Source of the DNA: Sphingomonas lycopersici
GTDB taxonomy: Bacteria; Pseudomonadota; Alphaproteobacteria; Sphingomonadales; Sphingomonadaceae
Assembly (NCBI RefSeq): GCF_026130605.1
Contig: NZ_JANFAU010000012.1
Location: 1-64,000 of the forward strand
Reading direction: 5' to 3'
Length of the DNA: 64,000 nt
Shown here: positions 41,378 through 49,492 of the stretch, piece after piece
Layout: each line of letters begins with the position of its first letter
Position numbering within the stretch: the stretch's first letter is position 1
Position numbers and translations under genes: made by a program
Notes under the pieces: generated by a model
The model's input: the letters and a program-made list of their open reading frames with translations, nothing else
The model's database searches: none
What the model was told of the DNA's origin: nothing

Positions 41378-42175
41378 ATGGACCGGGTGACCGGGCTCGC
41401 GATCTGCTGGCGGATCGAGCGCCGCGACGGGGTGGCGATCGGGCTGACCGATCACGACCGCGACCTCGAGGTCGACGGCTTCACCTATCGCGCCGCGCCG
41501 GGGATGACCCCCTCGGCGATCGTGCGCGGCGACGGGCTCGAAGCGGCGACGATGGACGCCAAGGGCGCGCTGACCAGCGCGGCGATTACCGAGCGCGATC
41601 TGATCGCGGGGCGGTGGGACGGCGCGCGGGTCGGCATCGTCGCGGTCGACTGGGCGGCGGGCGGCGCGCCGGTCCCGCTCGGCGCGGGAACGATCGGCGC
41701 GGTCGATCTCGACGCGGCCGGGTTCACCGCCGAGCTGCGCGGCGCGGCGGCGGCGCTCGACCGGCCGGCGACCGAGGCGACTTCGCCCGATTGCCGCGCC
41801 GAGCTGGGCGACCGGCGCTGCCGCGTCGTGCTGGCCGGGCGGCGGCGGTTCGCGCGGGTGGTGGCGAGCGACGCCGAGGCGGTGACGCTCGATCGCGATG
41901 AGCCCGCGCCCGATGCTTATGGCGGCGGGCTGGTGCGGTGGCTGGGGGGGATGAATTGCGGGTTCGAGAGCGCGGTGACCGCCTCGGCGGGGGCAATGAT
42001 GACGCTGCGCACCTTGCCGCCGTTCGCGATCCAGCCCGGGGTGCTGATCGAGGTGACCGAGGGGTGCGACAAGACGATCGCGACCTGCGCGGGGCGGTTC
42101 GGCAATGCGATCAATTTCCGCGGCGAGCCCTATCTGCCGGGGATCGACCTGCTGACGCGCTACCCGGGCGGATGA
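41378..42175 (+). CDS. DUF2163 tail protein (GTA gp13 homologue)
   Basis: 265 aa from the ATG at 41378, with AGGGAGG seven bases upstream; TTG at 41372 is less likely. DUF2163 proteins contribute to the baseplate. Blocks visible are GLTDHDRDLEVDGFTYRAAPG (24-44), the RCRVVLAGRR region and GCDKTIATCAGRFGNAINFRG near the C-terminus with conserved cysteines. It overlaps the peptidase gene by four bases. Confidence 0.88.
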   Translation: MDRVTGLAICWRIERRDGVAIGLTDHDRDLEVDGFTYRAAPGMTPSAIVRGDGLEAATMDAKGALTSAAITERDLIAGRWDGARVGIVAVDWAAGGAPVPLGAGTIGAVDLDAAGFTAELRGAAAALDRPATEATSPDCRAELGDRRCRVVLAGRRRFARVVASDAEAVTLDRDEPAPDAYGGGLVRWLGGMNCGFESAVTASAGAMMTLRTLPPFAIQPGVLIEVTEGCDKTIATCAGRFGNAINFRGEPYLPGIDLLTRYPGG

Positions 42176-42564
42176 CGCGCGCCGGGCGCGTCGTCGCGGC
42201 GGCGCGCGCGACGATCGGGGCGCGGTTCCGCGCGCACGGGCGCGATCCGGCGTTGGGGCTCGATTGCGTCGGGGTCGCGGCCTGGGCGCTCGCCGCGGGC
42301 GGGTGGCGCGGGCGGGTGCCGGCCGGTTACGCGCTTGCCGCGGGGGAGGCCGCGGTCGCCCCGGCGATGCTCGCCGGGCTGGAGCCGTGCGACGGCGATG
42401 CGGCGGGCGATCTGCTGCTGTGCCGCGCGGGCGGCGGGCTGCATCTCGCGATCAGGACCGAGGCGGGGTTCGTCCACGCCGATGCGGGGCTGCGCCGCGT
42501 CGTCGAGCGGCCGGGGGCGCCGCCGTGGCCGGTGCTCGCGGCGTGGCGGCTTGAAGGGGAATGA
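42172..42564 (+). CDS. NlpC/P60-type peptidase (GTA gp14 homologue)
   Basis: 130 aa. It is a small cysteine peptidase carried by the tail tip and thought to open the peptidoglycan during DNA delivery. The catalytic cysteine is in GLDCVGVAAW (C32). Histidine candidates are H90 in GGLHLAIR, in the position expected for the NlpC/P60 histidine, and H101. A typical GTA gene order precedes the baseplate protein, with the ATG overlapping the gp13 stop. Confidence 0.85.
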   Translation: MTRAGRVVAAARATIGARFRAHGRDPALGLDCVGVAAWALAAGGWRGRVPAGYALAAGEAAVAPAMLAGLEPCDGDAAGDLLLCRAGGGLHLAIRTEAGFVHADAGLRRVVERPGAPPWPVLAAWRLEGE

Positions 42565-42565
42565 G

Positions 42566-44713
42566 ATGGCGACCTTGGTGCTGACCGCGGTGGGCAATGT
42601 CTTCGGCGGGCCGATCGGCGGCGCGATCGGCGCGACGCTCGGGCAGATCATCGACCGCAACCTGCTGTTCAAGCCCAAGGGGCGCGAAGGGCCGCGGCTG
42701 ATCGAGCTGGCGGTGCAGGGTTCGAGCTATGGCGCGCCGATCCCCCGATTGTTCGGGACGATGCGGGTCGCGGGATCGGTGATCTGGGCAACCGATCTGG
42801 TCGAGCATCGCGCGACCAGCGGGGGCAAGGGGCGGCCGAAGGTCACCAGCTACAGCTATACCGCATCCTTCGCGGTGGCGCTGTCGTCGCGGCCGATCCT
42901 CGGGGTCGGGCGGATCTGGGCCGACGGCAATCTGCTGCGCGGCGCGGCGGGCGACTGGAAGAGCGCGACCAATTTCCGCCTGCTGACCGGCGGCGAGGAT
43001 CAGCCGGTCGATCCGCTGATCGCCAGCGCGGAAGGCGCGGCGCTCGCCCCGGCGCATCGCGGCATCGCTTATGCGGTGTTCGAGGATCTCGCGCTGGAGG
43101 ATTTCGGCAATCGCATCCCGTCGCTGACCTTCGAGGTGACCGCCGATGCCGCGCCGGTGACGGTCGGCGCGGTGGCCCAGGCGGTCAGCGACGGCGTGGT
43201 GCGCGATGCGGGGGGCAGCGCGGCGATCGACGGCTTTTCGGCCTATGGCGAGAATGCGCGCGCGGTGGTCGCGGTGCTCGGGCAGATCGGCGGGTGCCGG
43301 TTCGCGCCGGTCGGCGACGCGATCGAGATGCGCGCGCCGGGGGTGGGCGCGGTGGCGACGGTGGAGGATGCCGGCGCGCCGCGGCGCACGCGGTCGATCC
43401 GCCCGATCGAGACGGTACCGCAATCGATCGCGGTCGCGCATTACGATCCGGCGCGCGATTATCAGACCGGGCGGCAGCGCGCGACGCGGCCCGGCGCAGG
43501 GCGGCGCGGCGAGACGGTCGATGCCCCGGCGGCGATCGGTGCGGGGGCGGCGAAGGCGCTCGCCACCGCGATGCTCGCGCGCGCCGAGGCCGAGCGGGTG
43601 CGGCGGCGGGTGACGAGCGACGTCGCCGCGATCGCGGTGGCGCCCGGCGACCGGGTGGCGATCGCCGGCGAGGACGGGCTGTGGCGGGTGACCGGCGCGA
43701 CGCTCGAGCGGATGGCGGTGACGCTCGATCTGCTCGCCGAGCGCTGGGCGACCGCGCCGGTGGCCGCGTCGTCGGGGCGGGTGCTCGGCGCGCCCGATGC
43801 GGTGGCGGGGACGACGATCCTCCATGCCTTCGAATTGCCCGCGCTCGACGAGGCGTTGCTGAGCGAGCCGCGGCTGACGATCGTCGCCGCGGGAAGCGCG
43901 CCGGGGTGGCGGCGCGCGGCGCTGCGCACCAGCCTCGACGGCGGCGCGCGCTGGACCGCGATCGGCGGCAGCGCGCTGCCGGCGACGCTCGGGGTGGTCG
44001 CGGCGGGGGTGCCGTGGGCGCCCGCGACATTGGTCGACCGGCGCAGCGAGATTCTCGTCGATCTGGCGCATGACGGCATGACGCTGAGCGGCGCCGATGC
44101 GGGGGCGCTCGATCGCGGCGCGAACCTGGCGCTGGTCGGCGACGAATTGCTCCAGTTCGGCGCGGCGGATCAGCTCGCGGCGCGGCGCTGGCGGTTGCGC
44201 GATCTGCTGCGCGGGCGGCGCGGGACCGCGCTCGCCGACCATGCGGCCGGCGACCGGTTCGTGCTGATCGAGGCCGAGGCCGCGCTGACGCTGTCGCTCG
44301 CCGCGGCGCCGGGGCAGGCGGTGCAGGTCGCGGCGGAGGCGGTGTCCGATGTTGCGGAAACCTCCGTCGTGCTGACCGGCGCCTCGATGCTGCCGCCGGC
44401 GCCGGTCGGGCTGGCGGTCGACGATGATGCCGACGGCGGGGCGACGATCCGCTGGCGGCGGCGCGGGCGCAGCGGCTGGCGGTGGCGCGACGGCGCGGAC
44501 ACCCCGCTGGGCGAGGAGCGCGAGCACTATCGCGTGACGATCGTGCCGACCGGCGCGGCAGCGCGGACGCTCGCCGTCGATACCCCCGTCGCGCGGGTCA
44601 CCGCGGCGGAGCGCGCCGCAGGGCCGGTCGGCGTGACGGTGGCGCAGATCGGCACCAACGGCGCGTCGCCCGCCGCGACGATCGTAATCCGACCCCACGA
44701 TCCGCGACTGTGA
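42566..44713 (+). CDS. GTA baseplate/tail-tip protein (gp15 homologue, short form)
   Basis: 715 aa. The N-terminus is glycine-rich (GNVFGGPIGGAIGATLGQII) and is followed by the FKPKGREGPRL and AVQGSSYGAPIPRLFG motifs of phage-tail baseplate proteins. A central phage-tail-3-like region (about 220-420) includes RSIRPIETVPQSIAVAHYD. The C-terminal third is beta-rich. RcGTA gp15 is near 1300 aa and has an N-terminal TIM barrel; that part is missing here, and a TIM-barrel-like segment occurs in the DUF2460 protein instead. It starts 1 bp after the gp14 stop. Confidence 0.83.
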   Translation: MATLVLTAVGNVFGGPIGGAIGATLGQIIDRNLLFKPKGREGPRLIELAVQGSSYGAPIPRLFGTMRVAGSVIWATDLVEHRATSGGKGRPKVTSYSYTASFAVALSSRPILGVGRIWADGNLLRGAAGDWKSATNFRLLTGGEDQPVDPLIASAEGAALAPAHRGIAYAVFEDLALEDFGNRIPSLTFEVTADAAPVTVGAVAQAVSDGVVRDAGGSAAIDGFSAYGENARAVVAVLGQIGGCRFAPVGDAIEMRAPGVGAVATVEDAGAPRRTRSIRPIETVPQSIAVAHYDPARDYQTGRQRATRPGAGRRGETVDAPAAIGAGAAKALATAMLARAEAERVRRRVTSDVAAIAVAPGDRVAIAGEDGLWRVTGATLERMAVTLDLLAERWATAPVAASSGRVLGAPDAVAGTTILHAFELPALDEALLSEPRLTIVAAGSAPGWRRAALRTSLDGGARWTAIGGSALPATLGVVAAGVPWAPATLVDRRSEILVDLAHDGMTLSGADAGALDRGANLALVGDELLQFGAADQLAARRWRLRDLLRGRRGTALADHAAGDRFVLIEAEAALTLSLAAAPGQAVQVAAEAVSDVAETSVVLTGASMLPPAPVGLAVDDDADGGATIRWRRRGRSGWRWRDGADTPLGEEREHYRVTIVPTGAAARTLAVDTPVARVTAAERAAGPVGVTVAQIGTNGASPAATIVIRPHDPRL

Positions 44714-44750
44714 CCCGCAACCTAATCACATTTTACACTGGGAGGAATCG

Positions 44751-45251
44751 ATGACCGACGAGCGATCGCCGCGCCTCGCGCTGCCGCTGCTGCAGCCGGG
44801 GCAGGCGCAGAAGGAGGTCGATCACAATGAGGCGCTGGCGCTGCTCGACATCGCGGTCCAGCCGGTGGTCGAGGCGGTGTCGGTCGACGTGCCGCCGGCC
44901 GCGCCCGCGGCGGGGCAATGCTGGATCGTCGGCGCGGCGCCCGGCGGCGAATGGGCCGGGCGCGGGGCGATGCTCGCCGGCTGGACCGCAAGTGGCTGGC
45001 GTTACGTCGCGCCTGTGGAGGGAATGGTCGCATGGAGCCTTGCGGATCGCGTCGCGGTGCGGTTCGAGGCGGGCGCGTGGCGCGTCGGCGAGATGCGCGC
45101 GACGCGATTGCTGGTCGGGGGCGAGCAGGTAATCGGCGCGCGGCGCGCGGCGATTGCCGATCCGGCCGGCGGCACGACGGTGGACGGCGCGGCGCGCGCG
45201 ACCTTGCGCGAGGTGCTGGCCGCGCTGCGCGGGCACGGTCTGATTGCGTGA
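44751..45251 (+). CDS. DUF2793 protein at the end of the GTA cluster
   Basis: 166 aa with GGAGGA ten bases before the ATG. PRLALPLLQPGQAQKEVDHNE (8-28) is the DUF2793 signature, a protein common at the end of sphingomonad and rhodobacterial GTA/phage tail clusters. It may be a tail-fibre or capsid-decoration module; the function is unknown. It is the last gene with GTA character before ompA. Confidence 0.85.
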   Translation: MTDERSPRLALPLLQPGQAQKEVDHNEALALLDIAVQPVVEAVSVDVPPAAPAAGQCWIVGAAPGGEWAGRGAMLAGWTASGWRYVAPVEGMVAWSLADRVAVRFEAGAWRVGEMRATRLLVGGEQVIGARRAAIADPAGGTTVDGAARATLREVLAALRGHGLIA

Positions 45252-45255
45252 ACGA

Positions 45256-45275
45256 TTGTTGCATAATAGCAACAA
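45256..45275. other. Inverted repeat between the GTA cluster and ompA
   Basis: TTGTTGC and GCAACAA (7-bp arms, ATAATA loop) stand 5 bases after the DUF2793 stop, followed by ATCGACGTTTTTG. It can be read as a weak terminator of the GTA cluster or as an operator near the ompA leader. The AT-rich nature is unusual here. Confidence 0.5.
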
Positions 45276-45360
45276 ATCGACGTTTTTGTGCGCTTGCGTG
45301 GAAACCAAGCTTCCGATAGTGAGTTTGCGCTGTCCGTAGTGACATTGTGGAAAGGGGATT

Positions 45361-46485
45361 ATGATGCGGAAGCTTGCCGTTGTAGTGGCACTTGCCTCCA
45401 CCGCACTTGCCTCGCCGGCGCTTGCCCGCGACAAGGCTTGGTACGTGGGCGCCGATTTCGGCGCGATGATTGTCGAGGACATCAACTACAATATCGCCAA
45501 CGTGAATCCGGCGCTGACCGGCACGGCGACTGTCAACCATGATTATGGTTGGGATTCGGACGGCGTGATTGGTTACGACTTCGGCGGCTTCCGCCTCGAA
45601 GCCGAGGTCGGTTATCGCACCGCGACCGTCGACAGCATTGCGTCGACCGCTGGCATCCCGCTCACGGGCGGCTCGATCCTTGCGCCGGGCACCTATGGCT
45701 ATGCCGGCGGCCGTTCTTCGGCGCTGAGCTTCATGCTCAACGGCTTGCTCGACTTCGGGCCGGACGACGGGCTGCAGGGCTTCGTCGGCGGCGGTGCCGG
45801 TGTCGCGCGGGTCAAGAACCGGATCGATCTGAACCGCGCCGGCTCGACGCTGGACGATTCCGACACGGTCTTCGCATGGCAGGCGATCGCGGGTATCCGC
45901 GCACCGCTGACCAGCCATGTCGACGTCTCGCTGAAGTATCGTTTCTTCAACGCGAACAGCGTGAAGCTGACCGACATTGCGGGTTCGTCGTACGACGGCC
46001 GCTTCCGGTCGCACTCGATCCTCGGCGGTCTGACCTACAACTTCGGCGAACCGGCTGCTCCGCCGCCGCCGCCGCCCCCGCCGCCGCCTCCCCCGCCGCC
46101 TCCGCCGCCGCCGCCGCCGCCGCCGGAAGTGGTGTGCTCGCCGGGTCCGTTCATTGTCTTCTTCGAGTGGGACAAGTCGGACATCACCCCGGAAGCGCAG
46201 TCGATCCTCGACAATGCGGTCACCCAGTACCAGAGCTGCGGCAACGCGCAGGTCATGGTCGCGGGCTTCACCGACACCTCGGGTTCGGCGAAGTACAACA
46301 TGGGCCTGTCGCAGCGTCGTGCGGACTCGGTGAAGGCGTATCTGACGTCGAAGTCGATCCCGGACGGGGTGATCTCGACCCAGGCGTTCGGCAAGACGCA
46401 CCTCCGCGTGCAGACCGCCGATGGCGTCCGCGAGGTCCAGAACCGTCGCGTGGAAATCACTTACGGGCCGGGCGCCGGCCACTAA
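45361..46485 (+). CDS. OmpA-family outer-membrane protein with poly-proline linker
   Basis: 374 aa. A signal peptide (about 1-22) precedes an eight-strand beta-barrel domain (about 23-225, KAWYVGADFGAMIVED start). Then 22 consecutive prolines (234-255) form a rigid linker to a C-terminal OmpA-like peptidoglycan-binding domain (about 258-370; SQRRADSVKAYL, RRVEITY). It anchors the outer membrane to the cell wall. The use of more CGT/GTC codons than neighbouring genes suggests high expression. Its ATG pair is preceded by GGAAAGGGG. Confidence 0.94.
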   Translation: MMRKLAVVVALASTALASPALARDKAWYVGADFGAMIVEDINYNIANVNPALTGTATVNHDYGWDSDGVIGYDFGGFRLEAEVGYRTATVDSIASTAGIPLTGGSILAPGTYGYAGGRSSALSFMLNGLLDFGPDDGLQGFVGGGAGVARVKNRIDLNRAGSTLDDSDTVFAWQAIAGIRAPLTSHVDVSLKYRFFNANSVKLTDIAGSSYDGRFRSHSILGGLTYNFGEPAAPPPPPPPPPPPPPPPPPPPPPPEVVCSPGPFIVFFEWDKSDITPEAQSILDNAVTQYQSCGNAQVMVAGFTDTSGSAKYNMGLSQRRADSVKAYLTSKSIPDGVISTQAFGKTHLRVQTADGVREVQNRRVEITYGPGAGH

Positions 46486-46511
46486 GTTCGATATCCATCG
46501 ACGAAAAAATC

Positions 46512-46542
46512 GGGAGGTCGGCATCGCCGGCCTCCCTTTTTT
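46512..46542 (+). terminator. Rho-independent terminator of ompA
   Basis: GGGAGGTCGGC pairs with GCCGGCCTCCC (11 bp, one G-T wobble) across ATC, followed by TTTTTT. Confidence 0.92.
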
Positions 46543-46561
46543 GTTGCGGTGGGGCCGGCGC

Positions 46562-46601
46562 CTTGTCGGGCGGGCAGAAAACTTGTCGGGCGGGCAGAAA
46601 A
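46562..46601. repeat. Two perfect 20-bp tandem repeats
   Basis: CTTGTCGGGCGGGCAGAAAA occurs twice without a gap (46562-46581 and 46582-46601), just after the ompA terminator. It may be a replication-slippage duplication or part of a larger variable tract. Confidence 0.9.
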
Positions 46602-46635
46602 GCGGCGTGCTTCGTGGGAAAGCGGTCCCGCAACC

Positions 46636-46717
46636 CCGTTCGGGCTGAGCTTGTCGAAGCCCTGCACTTTCTTCCGACGAAGGAAGTACAGCCCTTCGAC
46701 AGGCTCAGGGCGAACGG
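46636..46717. repeat. Palindromic repeat (CTTCGACAAGCTCAGG family), copy 5
   Basis: CCGTTCGGGCTGAGCTTGTC opens and CCTTCGACAGGCTCAGGGCG closes this inverted repeat, with a CTTTCTTCCGACGAAGGAAG inner hairpin. Confidence 0.85.
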
Positions 46718-46882
46718 TTGGATGAGGGGCGGCGCGTGATTCCAGCGGCGCTACCAGGCCGCCGATCGATGGAATGCCCGGTGCGCGCGATGCAACCGCG
46801 CACCCAATCCGCTGTTTGTCATGGAGTTTGCCGGCGAAGGCATTAGAGCCGCTCTACGGCTATCAAGACGTAAGGAGTTCAG

Positions 46883-48184
46883 ATGCGCATCACGATGATC
46901 GGCTCGGGATATGTCGGGCTGGTATCCGGCGCCTGCTTCGCCGATTTCGGCCATAGCGTGATTTGCGTCGACAAGGCGGCGGACAAGATCGAGGCGCTGC
47001 TCGCGGGGCGGATCCCGATCTATGAGCCCGGGCTCGAGCAACTGGTCAGCAGCAATGTCGCCGCGGGGCGCTTGTCCTTCACCACCGATCTCGCCGCCGG
47101 GGTCGCCGGGGCGGATGCGGTGTTCATCGCGGTCGGCACCCCGTCGCGGCGCGGCGACGGCCACGCCGATCTGAGCTATGTCTATGCCGCCACCGAGGAG
47201 ATCGCGCGCGCCGCGACCGGGCCGCTGGTGGTGGTGACCAAATCGACCGTCCCGGTCGGCACCGGCGACCGAGTCGAGCAGATATTGCGCGATACCCGCC
47301 CCGACGGCGATTTCGCGGTCGTTTCCAACCCGGAATTCCTGCGCGAAGGCGCCGCGATCGGCGATTTCAAACGCCCCGACCGGATCGTCATCGGCACCGA
47401 CGACGATCGCGCGCGCGCGGTGATGCGCGAAGTCTATCGTCCGCTCTATCTCGGCGAGAGCCCGATCCTGTTCACCGGGCGGCGCACCGCCGAACTGACC
47501 AAATATGCCGCCAATGCGTTCCTCGCGACCAAGATCACCTTCATCAACGAAATGGCCGATCTGTGCGAAGCGGTGGGCGCCGACGTGCGCGACGTTTCGC
47601 GCGGGATCGGGCTCGACAATCGCATCGGGCGCAAATTCCTCCACGCCGGCCCCGGCTATGGCGGGTCGTGCTTCCCCAAGGATACGCTGGCGCTGCTCAA
47701 GACCGCCGAGGATTTCGAAAGCCCGGTGCGGATCGTCGAGGCGGTCGTCCAGGTCAACGATACCCGCAAGCGCGCGATGGGGCGCAAGGTGCTCAACGCG
47801 CTGGGCGGCGACGCACGCGGCAAGACCGTCGCGGTGCTCGGGCTGACCTTCAAGCCCAATACCGACGACATGCGCGACGCGCCGTCGATCGCGATCGTCC
47901 AGAGCCTGATCGACGCCGGGGTCAATGTCCGCGCTTATGATCCCGAGGGCGCCGAGACCGCCAAGGCGGTGATGCCCGACATCACTTATTGCGCCGACGC
48001 CTATGACGCCGCGGCAGGGGCGGATGCGGTGGCGATCGTCACCGAATGGGATGTGTTCCGCGCGCTCGATCTCAAGCGGCTCGCCGCGACGATGGCGGCG
48101 CCGGTGCTGGTCGATCTGCGCAACATCTACGACCGGGCGGAGGCAGAGCGCGCCGGCTTCGCTTATTCGGCGGTCGGGCGGTGA
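46883..48184 (+). CDS. ugd: UDP-glucose 6-dehydrogenase
   Basis: 433 aa with AAGGAG well placed. It oxidises UDP-glucose to UDP-glucuronate with two NAD+, giving precursors of exopolysaccharide and LPS. NAD-binding MIGSGYVGLVSGACFADFG is at the N-terminus, and the catalytic cysteine is in GYGGSCFPKD (C263). It is full length. It connects with the glycosyltransferase genes elsewhere in the window. The VOC gene overlaps its stop (GTGA). Confidence 0.96.
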   Translation: MRITMIGSGYVGLVSGACFADFGHSVICVDKAADKIEALLAGRIPIYEPGLEQLVSSNVAAGRLSFTTDLAAGVAGADAVFIAVGTPSRRGDGHADLSYVYAATEEIARAATGPLVVVTKSTVPVGTGDRVEQILRDTRPDGDFAVVSNPEFLREGAAIGDFKRPDRIVIGTDDDRARAVMREVYRPLYLGESPILFTGRRTAELTKYAANAFLATKITFINEMADLCEAVGADVRDVSRGIGLDNRIGRKFLHAGPGYGGSCFPKDTLALLKTAEDFESPVRIVEAVVQVNDTRKRAMGRKVLNALGGDARGKTVAVLGLTFKPNTDDMRDAPSIAIVQSLIDAGVNVRAYDPEGAETAKAVMPDITYCADAYDAAAGADAVAIVTEWDVFRALDLKRLAATMAAPVLVDLRNIYDRAEAERAGFAYSAVGR

Positions 48185-48615
48185 ACCGCGCGCCGCCGAT
48201 CGCGGGGCTGCTCGAAACCGCGCTCTATGTCGCGGACATGGCGCGATCGGTGGCGTTCTTCCGCGACGTGCTGGGGCTCTCAATCATGCTCGAGACCCCG
48301 CGGCTGACCGCGTTCGACGCCGGGCGCGGTGGGGTGTTGCTGCTGTTCCCGGAAGGCGGGGCGACCGACGATGTGAGCGGCGAGCGCGGCACGGTGCCGG
48401 GGCATGACGGGCACGGGCCGCTGCATATGGCGTTCGCGATCGCCGCCGATGCGCTGGCGCCGTGGCGCGCGCATCTCGCCGCGGCCGGGGTGACGTTGCG
48501 CGGCGAGATGCATTGGCCGCGCGGCGGCACCAGCCTCTATTTCGAGGACCCCGACGGGCATGTGCTCGAAGTGGCGACGCCGGGGCTGTGGCCGAACGAT
48601 GCGGATCGGGCTTAG
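48181..48615 (+). CDS. VOC/glyoxalase-family protein
   Basis: 144 aa with a GTG overlapping the ugd stop. It has the vicinal-oxygen-chelate fold: LETALYVADMARSVAFFRDVLGL at the N-terminus, a H-x-A-F metal-ligand element in GPLHMAFAI, and SLYFEDPDGHVLEVATPG with the glutamate ligand at the C-terminus. The specific reaction is unknown; glyoxalase, dioxygenase or resistance protein are all possible. Confidence 0.85.
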   Translation: MNRAPPIAGLLETALYVADMARSVAFFRDVLGLSIMLETPRLTAFDAGRGGVLLLFPEGGATDDVSGERGTVPGHDGHGPLHMAFAIAADALAPWRAHLAAAGVTLRGEMHWPRGGTSLYFEDPDGHVLEVATPGLWPNDADRA

Positions 48616-48634
48616 TTAGTCGGGTCACTTCTCC

Positions 48635-48713
48635 CCGTTCCCCCTGAGCTTGTCGAAGGGCGTCCGCGAGTCACCGCCGACAGGACGCCCTTCGACGGGC
48701 TCGGGGCGAACGG
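48635..48713. repeat. Palindromic repeat (CTTCGACAAGCTCAGG family), copy 6
   Basis: CCGTTCCCCCTGAGCTTGTC opens and CCTTCGACGGGCTCGGGGCG closes this inverted repeat, between the convergent VOC and YgfZ genes. It is more diverged than the others. Confidence 0.75.
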
Positions 48714-48734
48714 AATGGCTGGCGCTCGAATCCG

Positions 48735-49451
48735 TCAATCGGCGAGCGCCCCCGCCAGCCAGTCCGGGACAATCGCATCTCCCGGTGCCTCGACGCGGCG
48801 CAGCTCGATCATCAGCCCCAGCGCGGGGTAACGCGTGCGGGTGCGGTCGCCGGGCTCGGCGAGCGGGCAGACGAACAGCCGGCGATTGACCTTGCTGCGG
48901 TGATGCATCCGCGCGGTATTCTCTTGCCCGACGTAACAGCCCTTGGTGAAGCTGACCCCGTTGAGCTCGCGCGCATTGCATTCGAGCCACAAGGTTGCGC
49001 CGTCGCCCAGTTCGGCGACGCCCTCGGTCACCCCGAGCGACAGGCGGTGCGCGAGCCAGCCTTCGACGGCAGCGCCGGGGGCAGCGATCCAGCGCCGGCC
49101 GAGCGCCGGGAGGCGCGGATCGGGGACGCCCTCGTCGCCGGTCGGGCGCCAATGCACCGCGAGCGCCGGATCGCGCGCAATCGTGATCGCGCGGCGCAAG
49201 CGGTAGAGCGTCAGCCGGCGCACCAACGCATCGGCCTGCGCCGCCTCGCAATCGATCAGCACATCGGCGCCGTCTTCCCACAGCAGGAAATCGAACAAAG
49301 CCTTGCCCTGCGCGGTGAGCAGCGCGGCCCAGACGGGGAGCGGGCCGGCAACGTCGTTGGTGACGAGACCCTGGAGGAAGCCGCGCACATCATCGCCGGA
49401 AACGCGGATCACGGCACGATCGGCCAGCATCGTCGGGGTGGTATCGGTCAT
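48735..49451 (-). CDS. ygfZ: Folate-binding YgfZ/CAF17-like protein
   Basis: 238 aa. The GcvT-like family helps iron-sulfur cluster repair/assembly through tetrahydrofolate. The signature KGCYVGQENTAR (K-G-C-Y-x-G-Q-E) is intact near residue 170. The N-terminal ADRAVIRVSGDDVRGFLQGLVTNDV block is typical. It is divergent from pyrC, with 41 bp between start codons. A role in Fe-S proteins is known for the family; it is not shown here. Confidence 0.9.
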   Translation of the reverse strand: MTDTTPTMLADRAVIRVSGDDVRGFLQGLVTNDVAGPLPVWAALLTAQGKALFDFLLWEDGADVLIDCEAAQADALVRRLTLYRLRRAITIARDPALAVHWRPTGDEGVPDPRLPALGRRWIAAPGAAVEGWLAHRLSLGVTEGVAELGDGATLWLECNARELNGVSFTKGCYVGQENTARMHHRSKVNRRLFVCPLAEPGDRTRTRYPALGLMIELRRVEAPGDAIVPDWLAGALAD

Positions 49452-49492
49452 GCGCCAGAGTTAGGGAGACTCAGCAGGCGACGGAAGGGCTG

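Larger units (their letters stand above)
46486..46882. other. ompA-ugd intergenic region with repeats
   Basis: This 397-bp gap contains the ompA terminator (46512-46542), a perfect 20-bp tandem repeat (46562-46601), a palindromic repeat (46636-46717), and the ugd leader with the AAGGAG ribosome binding site at 46871-46876. I see no gene. Confidence 0.8.

Noticed and set aside
27714..45251. Classical temperate prophage
   Set aside because: The cluster has packaging, head and tail genes but no integrase, repressor, replication genes or attachment-site repeats that I could see. Gene order and families (DUF6127, DUF3168, DUF2460, DUF2163, DUF2793) match gene transfer agents.
46047..46140. CCG-repeat tract as a noncoding satellite
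   Set aside because: It is in frame within ompA as the proline linker, so it is coding.
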